From: a virus
Strand: one strand, 5' to 3'
DNA: 55,352 nt
IMG/VR virus record: IMGVR_UViG_3300024323_000003
Coordinates: 1 to 55,352 of that record
The position numbers were made by a program, and so were the translations under genes. This document shows positions 48,828-55,352 of the stretch, piece by piece. Each line of letters begins with the position of its first letter. Position 1 is the stretch's first letter. Under the pieces are notes generated by a model, which did no database searches, had not been told where the DNA came from, and saw only the letters and a list, made by a program, of their open reading frames with translations.

Positions 48828-48910
48828 GGCTTCACCCTCGCTTTCGTCGGAATCTCCACCCGCGAACCGGGATTGCTCGCGCCGTTGCTGATTCGGATTG
48901 ATGATTTCAT
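48824..48910 (-). CDS. 28-residue peptide coupled to both neighbours
   Basis: An ATG frame of 28 codons (MKSSIRISNGASNPGSRVEI, then PTKARVKP). It starts as ATGA on the stop of the gene upstream and ends as GTGA on the gene downstream. Such exact double coupling makes a chance frame unlikely. The product is basic and probably unstructured; it may serve only to carry ribosomes across. Confidence 0.55.
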   Translation of the reverse strand: MKSSIRISNGASNPGSRVEIPTKARVKP

Positions 48911-49254
48911 GCTTTTAGTTTGTCGAAATACAGCCGCCATAAGTTCTCGTTGTGTGATTTGAATTGATCTTCGGCATCCTTAAAATTGGCAGCGTCAAAT
49001 TCTTCGCATTGCACCGTCCACGCGCCCTCGTTGTGGAAAAGCTCGTGCTCGTGGCCTTTTGCGTCCGTGGTTGAAATCTTCACCGAGCCGCGCACAGACA
49101 AAATGCCGTCCTTTAATTCACAGGTCCAAATGTTGGCCGGAAGCGTCTGGTGATAGAGGGCCTTACCATCCCCGCGCTGGCAGAATACGTAAATCCACCC
49201 CGGCGCAATTGTGCGGTCGAGAACGGCAATTCCGATGGCTTTGTCTCCGGTCAT
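48907..49254 (-). CDS. Hypothetical protein, 115 aa
   Basis: I chose the ATG at 49254, 4 bases after the previous stop. GIAVLDRTIAPGWIYVFCQR, LPANIWTCELKDGILSVRGS, and a C-terminal helix (EEFDAANFKDAEDQFKSHNE). Mostly beta, compact and acidic. Anti-host or anti-restriction roles are common in this kind of operon, but nothing here shows one. Confidence 0.68.
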   Translation of the reverse strand: MTGDKAIGIAVLDRTIAPGWIYVFCQRGDGKALYHQTLPANIWTCELKDGILSVRGSVKISTTDAKGHEHELFHNEGAWTVQCEEFDAANFKDAEDQFKSHNENLWRLYFDKLKA

Positions 49255-49258
49255 ATTT

Positions 49259-49477
49259 TTACGCCTTTCTTGGATTGCCTGCGCCAATGCCCATAGTTAT
49301 GCATCTGTCACAGCGATTAACGAAAAGGATACCGTGCTCGCAGTAATGATCTCGGCTGGCTGGTTTCTCTTTCTGGATTGCGTGAATGTATTCTTCAAGC
49401 AGGCTTCGGTCGGCCTTGTCTATCAGAATGTCGCGGCAGATTTCGTCTGCCCATTGGTCGGGTGTTTTCATGGTCAT
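49259..49477 (-). CDS. Small Cys-containing protein, 72 aa
   Basis: From the ATG at 49477, coupled as ATGA. TPDQWADEICRDILIDKADR is helical; the end HYCEHGILFVNRCDRCITMG has Cys-x-x-His and Cys-x2-Cys, enough for one zinc. Unknown function. Confidence 0.65.
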   Translation of the reverse strand: MTMKTPDQWADEICRDILIDKADRSLLEEYIHAIQKEKPASRDHYCEHGILFVNRCDRCITMGIGAGNPRKA

Positions 49478-49662
49478 GTTTGATCGTTGGATGCCGCAAT
49501 CCAGCAGGCGTGAAGGAGCTTTTTGAATCGCGGCATTCTGGCTTCGGGATGCGACATAAACTCTAGTTCGCGGCAAAGCCTTCTCCATGCCTGGACCGCT
49601 TCTTCGCCGTCAAGTTTTTGCGCCTGCTTAAGAACCATTTCCACTTGGTCTTTTCTGTTCAT
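49474..49662 (-). CDS. Helical protein, 62 aa
   Basis: From the ATG at 49662; a start at 49755 would overlap the gene upstream by 83 bases, so I prefer the shorter form. VEMVLKQAQKLDGEEAVQAW, then RRLCRELEFMSHPEARMPRF: two or three helices. Unknown. Confidence 0.6.
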   Translation of the reverse strand: MNRKDQVEMVLKQAQKLDGEEAVQAWRRLCRELEFMSHPEARMPRFKKLLHACWIAASNDQT

Positions 49663-49672
49663 AAAAGGCGGG

Positions 49673-49972
49673 TCATCGGCCAAAACTTTCCTGAGTGTAT
49701 TCGATATACTCGCTTCCGTTATCGGCGGCGTGTTCCATTGCCGTGTCAAGAACATCGGTCAGAATCGTGCTGCCATCCTCGCGCTCGTTGGCAAGTTCGC
49801 GAGCAACGTCCTTGGCGAATCCTTCGGTGTTTGTTACCTTGACCTGCAATCGCTCTTGGTCTGCAAATGCCAGCGTGTCCACGCCAATGCTGATTACAAG
49901 GCAGCCGTCTTTAACCTCACATTTAAGAGGCTGATCTACTCTGGTTGGATCTCCGTTTTTGTCTCTTTTCAT
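49673..49972 (-). CDS. Hypothetical protein, 99 aa
   Basis: From the ATG at 49972, coupled as ATGA to the XRE gene. DQPLKCEVKDGCLVISIGVD is a beta-hairpin, LQVKVTNTEGFAKDVARELA and EDGSTILTDVLDTAMEHAAD give two helices, and EYIEYTQESFGR ends it. Unknown function. Confidence 0.65.
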   Translation of the reverse strand: MKRDKNGDPTRVDQPLKCEVKDGCLVISIGVDTLAFADQERLQVKVTNTEGFAKDVARELANEREDGSTILTDVLDTAMEHAADNGSEYIEYTQESFGR

Positions 49973-50268
49973 ATTGTCCTGTAAGGCACCCTCCGCAAAG
50001 ACTTCTGCATCGTCTTGAACGCTCGAATGTCGTGCTTTGGAACGGGGCGAAGCTTGAAACGCCCAACGAGTTCGTCCAGCGTGCAGCCGAGTGGTCGGGC
50101 CAGTTTTAATAGGGTGCTGAGAGAGGGTTCTCGCTTGCCGGATTCCAGCGTCCAGATGCTCATGCGCGTAACGCCAGCGCATCGCGCTAAATCCGCCTGC
50201 GACCAATGCTGGGCTTTGCGGAGGATTTTAAGACTTTCCGAGAAATCGTTGACGATTTGTGTTTTCAT
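49969..50268 (-). CDS. XRE-family transcriptional regulator, 99 aa
   Basis: From the ATG at 50268. SESLKILRKAQHWSQADLAR, CAGVTRMSIWTLESGKREPS and LSTLLKLARPLGCTLDELVG are a complete Cro/C1 HTH (residues ~8-70), followed by a basic tail (FKTMQKSLRRVPYRTI). It probably represses phage or host promoters. It is in the middle of the early operon and coupled on both sides. Confidence 0.88.
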   Translation of the reverse strand: MKTQIVNDFSESLKILRKAQHWSQADLARCAGVTRMSIWTLESGKREPSLSTLLKLARPLGCTLDELVGRFKLRPVPKHDIRAFKTMQKSLRRVPYRTI

Positions 50269-50765
50269 GGCTTCACCTGTGCTTTGACCGGCACTTCCGT
50301 CCGACTGTTCGCGTTCGAGGCTGACACAGACCAAAACACACCATGCCCCGGTCGCCAGTCGTTCGAGAAAATAACTGACGTGCCGTTCGTGACGATCAGG
50401 ACAGGCCAAGTCCAAGCGTTGCTCAGACTGGCCGGTAGATTCGTCCAGGCCATACCCCTAACGCGATAGACCGTATCCGTGCTGCCGCTTCCATCCCATG
50501 ACACCGTGACGCGATACAGAGGCACCGGAGGCTTTGCAGGGGCGAGAGCGCGGCTTATGGCGGGCGGATTGAGGCCGGGAAACTCTGTCAGGTTCGTGCT
50601 TAGATGGTTCGGCGTCATGCCAACCGGATAGCCCAGCGGAACCGCGCGGAGGTCGGTCGCGCCGAAGTCGGCTCCATTCGCGCGGCGGCAACTGTGAACC
50701 ACCAACGCCAGGCCAATGACGATAAGGGCAATTCCGGCGATGGTTCGGGTGGGGTTTGGTTTCAT
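50265..50765 (-). CDS. Membrane-anchored or exported hypothetical protein, 166 aa
   Basis: IAGIALIVIGLALVVHSCRR is an N-terminal membrane segment. The rest is polar: FGATDLRAVPLGYPVGMTPN, and VPLYRVTVSWDGSGSTDTVY, which looks like a fibronectin type III strand pair; repeats of W (WTNLPASLSNAWTWP) follow. It may act in the periplasm or on the surface early in infection, for example in exclusion. Coupled with ATGA on both sides. Confidence 0.68.
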   Translation of the reverse strand: MKPNPTRTIAGIALIVIGLALVVHSCRRANGADFGATDLRAVPLGYPVGMTPNHLSTNLTEFPGLNPPAISRALAPAKPPVPLYRVTVSWDGSGSTDTVYRVRGMAWTNLPASLSNAWTWPVLIVTNGTSVIFSNDWRPGHGVFWSVSASNANSRTEVPVKAQVKP

Positions 50766-51169
50766 TCGCCTGTCTTGATGAAATGGTCAATGCGCCGGAC
50801 GGCTTGACGGGCGAAGGCGGGAGTGCCTTCTTTTTCCTCAGATATTCTTTGTAATTTGTAAGGCCAGTTGTAGAAACCGAAAAGCCTACTGCTGTCGTGC
50901 ATAGAAAGTCCGAGCAACTTGGTCGCTACGGCTCCGGCCATAGACCCAACTTCTTTGTAAGTTATGTTAGGTTTTTGCTTATTAGCAATTGCGACAGCCC
51001 ATCCACCAATGCAGGCAGCAGTTCCGCAATTTGGGATTTTCCTTGAAGATGTTATCGCATCTCGAAACCACCAACTCATGTGGAATTGGCGCGGCTCTTT
51101 TAGGATTTGCTTCTGAATCTTCCGCAGCAGGCGAACGTTCATTTTTGGTTTTGTTGGTTTTGTTTTCAT
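50762..51169 (-). CDS. Phage protein with CGTAACIGGWA motif, 135 aa
   Basis: MNVRLLRKIQKQILKEPRQF leads to PNCGTAACIGGWAVAIANKQ, and then to SMAGAVATKLLGLSMHDSSR. The CGTxxCxGGWA motif is conserved in many small phage and bacterial proteins of unknown role; the Cys pair may bind metal. The C-terminal ARQAVRRIDHFIKT helix is typical of them. Confidence 0.78.
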   Translation of the reverse strand: MKTKPTKPKMNVRLLRKIQKQILKEPRQFHMSWWFRDAITSSRKIPNCGTAACIGGWAVAIANKQKPNITYKEVGSMAGAVATKLLGLSMHDSSRLFGFYNWPYKLQRISEEKEGTPAFARQAVRRIDHFIKTGE

Positions 51170-51173
51170 AATT

Positions 51174-51596
51174 TTACTGCGCCGTAGAAAGGGTGAGCGC
51201 GGCGGTTGGCTTTATTATCTCCCGAAACTCAGCCATTGATTTAACAAGGTGGCACAGGTGCCCAAACCTGTTTAGCTGCATCGCAAATCCAATCTGGTCA
51301 ACCGTGCGCTTGCCTGAGCGGGACTTGCATTCGATAGCGTGAACCCTGCCACGGTCTGCAAAGATAATGAAGTCGGCAACGCCGTTCCCCGCCGTGGATT
51401 TGCGGTCCATTCGGTTGTGAGCGTAGGCCCAGCCCCGCTCGCGGCAATAGGCGATGATTTCGCTGTGCAAGTCGCCCTCGTCCTCGACAGCTTTAGCGTC
51501 GGCATCAACGAGTCGTTGGATGGATTTGGGAACGGTTTTGCCGTTCGCGTCAAACTTCCGATTCTGCTCCAGGGCTTGGTCGAGGGTGAGTTTCAT
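51174..51596 (-). CDS. VRR-NUC domain nuclease
   Basis: A 140-residue protein with the VRR-NUC (PD-(D/E)XK) core: E46 in LHSEIIAYCRERGWAYAHNR, then GVADFIIF (D75) and VHAIECKSRSGKRTVDQIGF (E89-x-K91). Length matches the phage Holliday-junction-like family. It would cut branched DNA during phage recombination or packaging. It belongs to a recombination module with the exonuclease and P-loop ATPase in the same operon. Confidence 0.92.
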   Translation of the reverse strand: MKLTLDQALEQNRKFDANGKTVPKSIQRLVDADAKAVEDEGDLHSEIIAYCRERGWAYAHNRMDRKSTAGNGVADFIIFADRGRVHAIECKSRSGKRTVDQIGFAMQLNRFGHLCHLVKSMAEFREIIKPTAALTLSTAQ

Positions 51597-51886
51597 GGTC
51601 GCAAAAGCTTTTCGATGAGCGCATAATCCTGCTCGCTAACTATGGCTTGCAGGCGTTCGAGTTCCGATTCCAGCGCGGCGATGCGAGCTTGCGCGGTTTC
51701 GAGTTCGTTAGCGCACTGGTGTGCTATAACGGCACCCGGGCCGGTATTTCCGTGGCAAAATAATTCACGCAATCTCTCAACTGTCTCACTCGACGACTTG
51801 ACCAATGGCTGCGAGATTCGCGGCACCGTCTCGCCCTCAATCATCCGCGACTCAATGTCAGCTTTTCTGGCGTCGTGATCGTCCAT
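51593..51886 (-). CDS. Coiled-coil protein, 97 aa
   Basis: MDDHDARKADIESRMIEGET, then CANELETAQARIAALESELE: a soluble start and a leucine-zipper-like C-terminal helix. Overlaps the VRR-NUC gene as ATGA. Function unknown. Confidence 0.65.
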   Translation of the reverse strand: MDDHDARKADIESRMIEGETVPRISQPLVKSSSETVERLRELFCHGNTGPGAVIAHQCANELETAQARIAALESELERLQAIVSEQDYALIEKLLRP

Positions 51887-51887
51887 A

Positions 51888-52055
51888 TTAGTCGTGGTCG
51901 GATGGTGCTGGTCGTTTCAAATCTTCAAGTCCGCAGAGCTGGCATTCCCAACGGCTGCAATCGAACGTGCCCCCGATAACGTCAGGATCGCCGCCCCAAT
52001 CGTCTATCCACTTTCCAGTCATGCTCTCAGGGCGGCTCAGTTGAACGTTCAGCAT
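51888..52055 (-). CDS. 55-residue zinc-type protein
   Basis: An ATG frame of 55 codons lying 6 bases after the exonuclease gene and 1 base before the next start. MTGKWIDDWGGDPDVIGGTF leads to DCSRWECQLCGLEDLKRP, with Cys at three or four positions for one metal. The fit between its neighbours and the zinc-like motif make it real. A start at 52059 in another frame gives only ten codons. Confidence 0.62.
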   Translation of the reverse strand: MLNVQLSRPESMTGKWIDDWGGDPDVIGGTFDCSRWECQLCGLEDLKRPAPSDHD

Positions 52056-52061
52056 CCATAA

Positions 52062-53060
52062 TCAAGCCCACTTCGCAATATGCCACTGGGTCGCTTCCAT
52101 TGGCGTCCAGCCGTTGTTCAGCACCGGCTTTCCTGGGAACGGGTCGTCGTAGCCAGGCCACACCCCGAATTTAAGGCACTGGGCGTACTTTGCCAATGCC
52201 TCGGCCAACTGGTTGCGGCCCGTGCGCAGGTGTTGGTCCTCAATCAGTTCCCGGCGCCCGATGACATAGGGTGGCTTGTTCTCTTGGATGGGATGCAGGT
52301 AATGTTCCCGGGGCTTCTGGCCAAGCGCCACGGCCGCCGCGTTGTATATGTCCAGTTCCATCGCTGCTTGCAGGTCGTAACCTTCCTTCTCGATGGCATT
52401 CTGCCAGCCTTTGTAGCTGCCGTCGCGTGCCGTCTTGAGGTTGGCAATGGAATCGTGGTATTCACCGTCCAGATCACCCACAACGTCAATCAGAGTCTTG
52501 CAGGGCACCACGATGCCCGTCGCGGCGTCTGTCCAGTCCGCTGTGACGTGGACTTGCAGACCAGCGTTCTTGACCAGCGCGGCGATGGCTGGGTCATTGG
52601 CGATGCGTCCAGCGGCAATTTCGGCCTGTTCCAGTTCGTCATGGGTGACGACCCAAAATCCCTCGGCCAGCTTCTTGTCGCGCCACTCGCGGCACGTCGG
52701 AGATTTGTAGGTCCAGGGAGCCGTGCCTTTGGAGCCTTCGTAGGTCGCCGGGGTGATCTGGTACAGGTCATCAAAGCTCTGCGGCATGGTCAGGAGCGTG
52801 TCAACGAGCGTTCCCCACGCCTGGGCCTTGGTTGAGGCTTTGATGACTTCTTCGCCTGATTCTTCGGCATCAGCGGCAGCTTCAGCTTCGTCCTCGCCCA
52901 CGAGCAACCATTTCTGTGGGTTGGCGACAAACGCCCGGAGCGCGGACGAGTGCATGACAAAACCGGGCTCGCCGCGTTTGGCCGACTGGCCCATGTAATC
53001 TCGGAGCCTCACGCGCTCGCCGTGGATCTTGCCGCTGGTGAATGGGATTGCGTTACTCAT
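52062..53060 (-). CDS. RecE-like PD-(D/E)XK exonuclease (DUF3799 type)
   Basis: A 332-residue protein. AWGTLVDTLL (D87) is the conserved helix motif, IDVVGD (D192-D196) and ANLKTARDG (K209) supply the PD-(D/E)XK acids and lysine, and YDLQAAMELDIYN is the Gln-Tyr helix, as in RecE-type exonucleases. It would resect double-stranded DNA for annealing-type recombination. Together with the ATPase and the VRR-NUC it makes a recombination module. ATGA coupling to the Cys-rich gene upstream. Confidence 0.88.
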   Translation of the reverse strand: MSNAIPFTSGKIHGERVRLRDYMGQSAKRGEPGFVMHSSALRAFVANPQKWLLVGEDEAEAAADAEESGEEVIKASTKAQAWGTLVDTLLTMPQSFDDLYQITPATYEGSKGTAPWTYKSPTCREWRDKKLAEGFWVVTHDELEQAEIAAGRIANDPAIAALVKNAGLQVHVTADWTDAATGIVVPCKTLIDVVGDLDGEYHDSIANLKTARDGSYKGWQNAIEKEGYDLQAAMELDIYNAAAVALGQKPREHYLHPIQENKPPYVIGRRELIEDQHLRTGRNQLAEALAKYAQCLKFGVWPGYDDPFPGKPVLNNGWTPMEATQWHIAKWA

Positions 53061-53284
53061 GATTTCGACTCAAAGAATTTCGCCGCCTCGCCGCAAGAAT
53101 CATCACCACTCGAAACGCGCTCGGTCCCGCAAAAATAATGACTTTCCGTTGGAGCATCGTCGCTAGTCCCGCTCACCATCCAGTTTTGATAAACAGCACC
53201 GTGTTTATCGAACGATCTTCCGCATCGGCTAAATTCCGGTTTGTTGCCAGGGATGCAATGCTTGCACTCGACACAGTGTTTCAT
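53057..53284 (-). CDS. Cys-rich small protein, 75 aa
   Basis: MKHCVECKHCIPG, then EFSRCGRSFDKHG, and HYFCGTERVSSGDDSCGEAA: C-x2-C-x2-C and later Cys in the order seen in a common phage/bacterial family of unknown role, probably metal-binding. The start at 53284 follows ~100 bases without a gene, which may hold an internal promoter. Confidence 0.78.
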   Translation of the reverse strand: MKHCVECKHCIPGNKPEFSRCGRSFDKHGAVYQNWMVSGTSDDAPTESHYFCGTERVSSGDDSCGEAAKFFESKS

Positions 53285-53386
53285 AGATCAGTTGTGAATT
53301 TTGAAATTGAATGGTCCGGCGCACCCTATTCATCGATCCGACAGGGCAGAAGGCGCGACGTTTAGGCCATGCGCCGAACCAAAGTG

Positions 53387-53692
53387 TTATGCTGTCGCCA
53401 GCGCGGGAGCCGATGCCGGGGCGGCGTCCGTCTTGGGTTTGCGTTTCTTCGTCCCTCCATTCACCGAGCGAGCGGCGGGCTTGCTGCTGCCCTTGGTGGT
53501 CAGAATGTCGGCGATTTCTTCGGCGTTGGCCACGAGGATTTTGGCCGTCGTCCTTGACAATATGGTCCGGTCACCATCGGCGGGAGTAAAACAGCCTTCG
53601 AGTATGCGGGCCAATTCATGCGTCTGCGCTTCTTCGACTGTCGCAAATGTGTGGTTATCGGTGGTGAGAAATGCTTTTGCTTTCGTAATCAT
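53387..53692 (-). CDS. Hypothetical protein, 101 aa, after the P-loop ATPase
   Basis: From the ATG at 53692, coupled as ATGA. ITKAKAFLTTDNHTFATVEE, then HELARILEGCF and ILVANAEEIADILTTKG: a compact alpha/beta domain of ~70 residues and a basic Pro/Ala tail. Similar short proteins occur beside phage recombination ATPases. Not recognised further. Confidence 0.72.
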   Translation of the reverse strand: MITKAKAFLTTDNHTFATVEEAQTHELARILEGCFTPADGDRTILSRTTAKILVANAEEIADILTTKGSSKPAARSVNGGTKKRKPKTDAAPASAPALATA

Positions 53693-54792
53693 GTTGCCGG
53701 TTGAGTTGCTAATTTTTTGGTTGTTTCTTCGATGGCGAAAAGCAACGCGCCTTCCGTCAAATTCTTCACTTCTTCGGCCTCGCCAAGCACCGCGTTTGCC
53801 CGCATCCAGGCCGTGCGCGTGCCCCAGGTTTTCGCATCGCCTGCCTCGATGGGTTTCAGGAGCGCCCAGAGTTTTGCTTTCAGGGCTTTGAGCGGGTCGG
53901 CGGGGGCGGTGGTCGTGGCTGCCGGCGCTGCGGTGGGCGGCTGCTTGGTTCCCGGGCCTTGCGGTGTCTGGCACCATTGCAGGACAGCTTCGCCGTGGGC
54001 GAATGTGAACCGATCGCCCTTCTTTGGAAGCAGGGCCAGCAAATCGCTGTGCGTGAATTTGCACCCGGCGCGGAGATTGGTGAAATCGCACAAGCCGCCC
54101 TTGCCATCCTGATCGGCCTCAACTGCGGCAACTGCAATCGCTGTCCGGGTCAGTCCGCTTTCCTGAATCGGGCTTTCGTAGGCCGCGGGTGCCTTGGTCG
54201 CCATGTCGAATTTTTTCTTGGCCTGAATGAGCATTATGATAGAGCCGGTCGAGTTGTTAATCCGGTTCACCATTTTTGAATGAGTCCAGGGCTTGACGTG
54301 GGCCGCTGCCGCAGCGAGGGACCGCGCCCGCTTCCCTTCATCGTCGCCGGCCATGCGGTCAAGCTCGTCGTTTTTCAGGTCGAGGTATCCGCCGTCTGAA
54401 TCCCAGCATTGGGCTACGGCGTCAAGGATCGTGGTTTTGCATCCAGCCTGCTCCAGCGTTTCCAGCGCGGCCAGGAGGCGCAACGGATGGAACGGCGGTT
54501 CGAGATACATCACTTTGAATCGTGCCTTGTGCTGTTCGACGGTAGTTCCGGGGTAACGCTCTGCGGCCATTTTCGCCACGCTGTCAATCGCCCAGCCGCT
54601 GCGGTGGTTTTCGCCGTCCACCCAGCCAATAAAGCCGGTGGGCGTGATCGCCATTGCCAGGATGCCGCCCGTAACGCTTTTGCCGCTGCCTACGGAGCCG
54701 AAGAAACCGAAGCGCATAGCCTGCGGGGTGATGCCGGTTTCTTCAATCTTCATGCTCTTTTTGAAGTCCTCTACTTGTTTTTTCCAGTCCAT
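53689..54792 (-). CDS. P-loop ATPase, Sak4/RecA-like
   Basis: A 367-residue protein. QAMRFGFFGSVGSGKSVTGG has Walker A GSVGSGKS (32-39). A RecA-like core with a strand ending in TTILDAVAQCW (Walker B-like D) and IIMLIQAKKKFD follows, and the C-terminal half is less ordered with an Ala/Pro linker and helices. Phage nucleotide-binding proteins of this type (AAA_24/Sak4-like) act as single-strand annealing or recombination helpers. Its genomic partners are a RecE-like exonuclease and a VRR-NUC. Overlaps the small membrane gene by 22 bases. Confidence 0.85.
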   Translation of the reverse strand: MDWKKQVEDFKKSMKIEETGITPQAMRFGFFGSVGSGKSVTGGILAMAITPTGFIGWVDGENHRSGWAIDSVAKMAAERYPGTTVEQHKARFKVMYLEPPFHPLRLLAALETLEQAGCKTTILDAVAQCWDSDGGYLDLKNDELDRMAGDDEGKRARSLAAAAAHVKPWTHSKMVNRINNSTGSIIMLIQAKKKFDMATKAPAAYESPIQESGLTRTAIAVAAVEADQDGKGGLCDFTNLRAGCKFTHSDLLALLPKKGDRFTFAHGEAVLQWCQTPQGPGTKQPPTAAPAATTTAPADPLKALKAKLWALLKPIEAGDAKTWGTRTAWMRANAVLGEAEEVKNLTEGALLFAIEETTKKLATQPAT

Positions 54793-54947
54793 AATTTTGT
54801 CAAAATCTCTCTCTTAATCCGCCACTTATTCCGCCCACTCACGCCGGCAAACGGATTTTTGCTCGGCGTGTTAGCCGTGCGATGCTCCCGGGCCGCGCCG
54901 ATCAGTTGCGCGAGGATCAAAAGGCCGTAGAGGAAAATGGCTTTCAT
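54771..54947 (-). CDS. Small membrane-anchored protein, 58 aa
   Basis: An ATG frame of 58 codons starting as ATGA on the gene upstream and running 22 bases into the ATPase gene. KAIFLYGLLILAQLIGAARE is one membrane span or signal, with a basic C-terminus (SGRNKWRIKREILTKLW). Unknown role. Confidence 0.6.
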   Translation of the reverse strand: MKAIFLYGLLILAQLIGAAREHRTANTPSKNPFAGVSGRNKWRIKREILTKLWTGKNK

Positions 54948-55291
54948 TCGGCGGTTTCCTCGTCAGGTGAAAAAACGGATTCTTCGGAAATCATCTGGAG
55001 CAATTGAAATCCGAACATCCAAAAATGACCCGTCCACGCCAACGCCAAGAGAATCAGAATATCGAAAGCTTTGGATAACCATTTCGGGATGCTGCGCCCG
55101 CGTTTTCTCATTTTATCGGTCGCGCTCCTTGGGACCAGGAAAGCAAGTATGCCGATTATGGCGCAATACCAGAAAATGCACCTGAACACGTTCCACGCGG
55201 GCGCGACACCGACAAACAGCCCGAAGTATCCAGCGGCCAAATAGACGGCTTGCAGAACGAGCGTGTACAAAAAGCGGCTGTTGATTCTCAT
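54944..55291 (-). CDS. Four-span small membrane protein, 115 aa
   Basis: YTLVLQAVYLAAGYFGLFVG, VFRCIFWYCAIIGILAFLVP and IPKWLSKAFDILILLALAWT hold hydrophobic spans (3-4 in total), and the end is acidic (SEESVFSPDEETAE). The gene crosses the repeat at the contig end: its start is duplicated at 64-66. It may modify the membrane early in infection; superinfection exclusion is an option. Confidence 0.72.
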   Translation of the reverse strand: MRINSRFLYTLVLQAVYLAAGYFGLFVGVAPAWNVFRCIFWYCAIIGILAFLVPRSATDKMRKRGRSIPKWLSKAFDILILLALAWTGHFWMFGFQLLQMISEESVFSPDEETAE

Positions 55292-55352
55292 AGGGCTTCA
55301 ATATCAAATTCCGAAGGCTGGACCAGCGTTTTGCCGCGTTCACAATCGAAAA
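55226..55352. repeat. Right copy of 127-bp terminal direct repeat
   Basis: Identical to 1-127. Bases 55288-55352 are a partial copy of the gene at 63-335, so that gene should be counted once. The unit genome is 55,225 bp. Confidence 0.97.

Noticed and set aside
1-55352. CRISPR arrays, integrase, attachment sites, lysogeny module
   Set aside because: No regularly spaced repeats, no recombinase motifs (tyrosine or serine) and no ParA/B pair were seen; the XRE and RHH-like proteins alone do not show lysogeny.

Overview
The window is one complete genome of a tailed, podovirus-like bacteriophage. Its last 127 bases (55226-55352) repeat its first 127 exactly. That is the signature of a circular contig closed with a 127-base assembly overlap, so the unit genome is about 55,225 bp and genes cross the artificial ends. 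Phage identity rests on a large terminase with ATPase and nuclease motifs, a portal-like protein, a probable major capsid protein, a scaffold-like protein, a tail-tube-like protein, an adhesin with a LamG-like domain, and a 1,918-residue virion-type protein. No tail tape measure, sheath or baseplate gene was recognised, which with the giant internal-type protein favours a short-tailed particle. The host cannot be read directly. The style of the secreted fibre (GDGSGLTGL-type repeats), the Ig/LamG adhesin and the small Cys-module proteins remind me of sequences from Verrucomicrobiota and relatives; this is a weak inference.

Layout. (1) 55.3 kb back down to 46.3 kb, continued across the join to 0.6 kb, is a minus-strand early operon of about 28 tightly coupled genes, most overlapping as ATGA. 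It holds a recombination module (P-loop ATPase, RecE-like exonuclease, VRR-NUC nuclease), an XRE and a LuxR-type regulator, an ASCH protein and many small proteins. (2) 0.8-6.6 kb is a plus-strand early block with a DUF3560-methyltransferase fusion, a Dam-like methyltransferase and small genes; a pseudoknot-like leader covers one ribosome-binding site. (3) 6.8-11.8 kb is a mixed-strand replication and control region: a RepA/DnaB-like helicase flanked by iteron-like repeats and a G-quadruplex-prone tract, a truncated methyltransferase, an XRE regulator, a GroES-like co-chaperonin and a ribbon-helix-helix-like protein. (4) 12.5-16.9 kb has an HNH gene with a frameshift, then a compact five-gene glycosyltransferase-like cluster. 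(5) 16.9-23.2 kb carries portal, scaffold and small genes. (6) 23.2-36.9 kb, minus strand, carries the tail and internal virion genes. (7) 37.1-42.3 kb carries terminase and capsid. (8) 42.3-46.3 kb holds fibre, membrane and lipoprotein genes that probably include the lysis functions.

Five HNH endonuclease genes are scattered through the genome, several at positions that look like insertions. No DNA or RNA polymerase, integrase, tRNA or recognisable endolysin was found, so replication and transcription probably rely on the host and the lytic enzyme is cryptic. Four genes look damaged or recoded (3182-3353, 9309-9881, 12547-13270 and 46597-47043).
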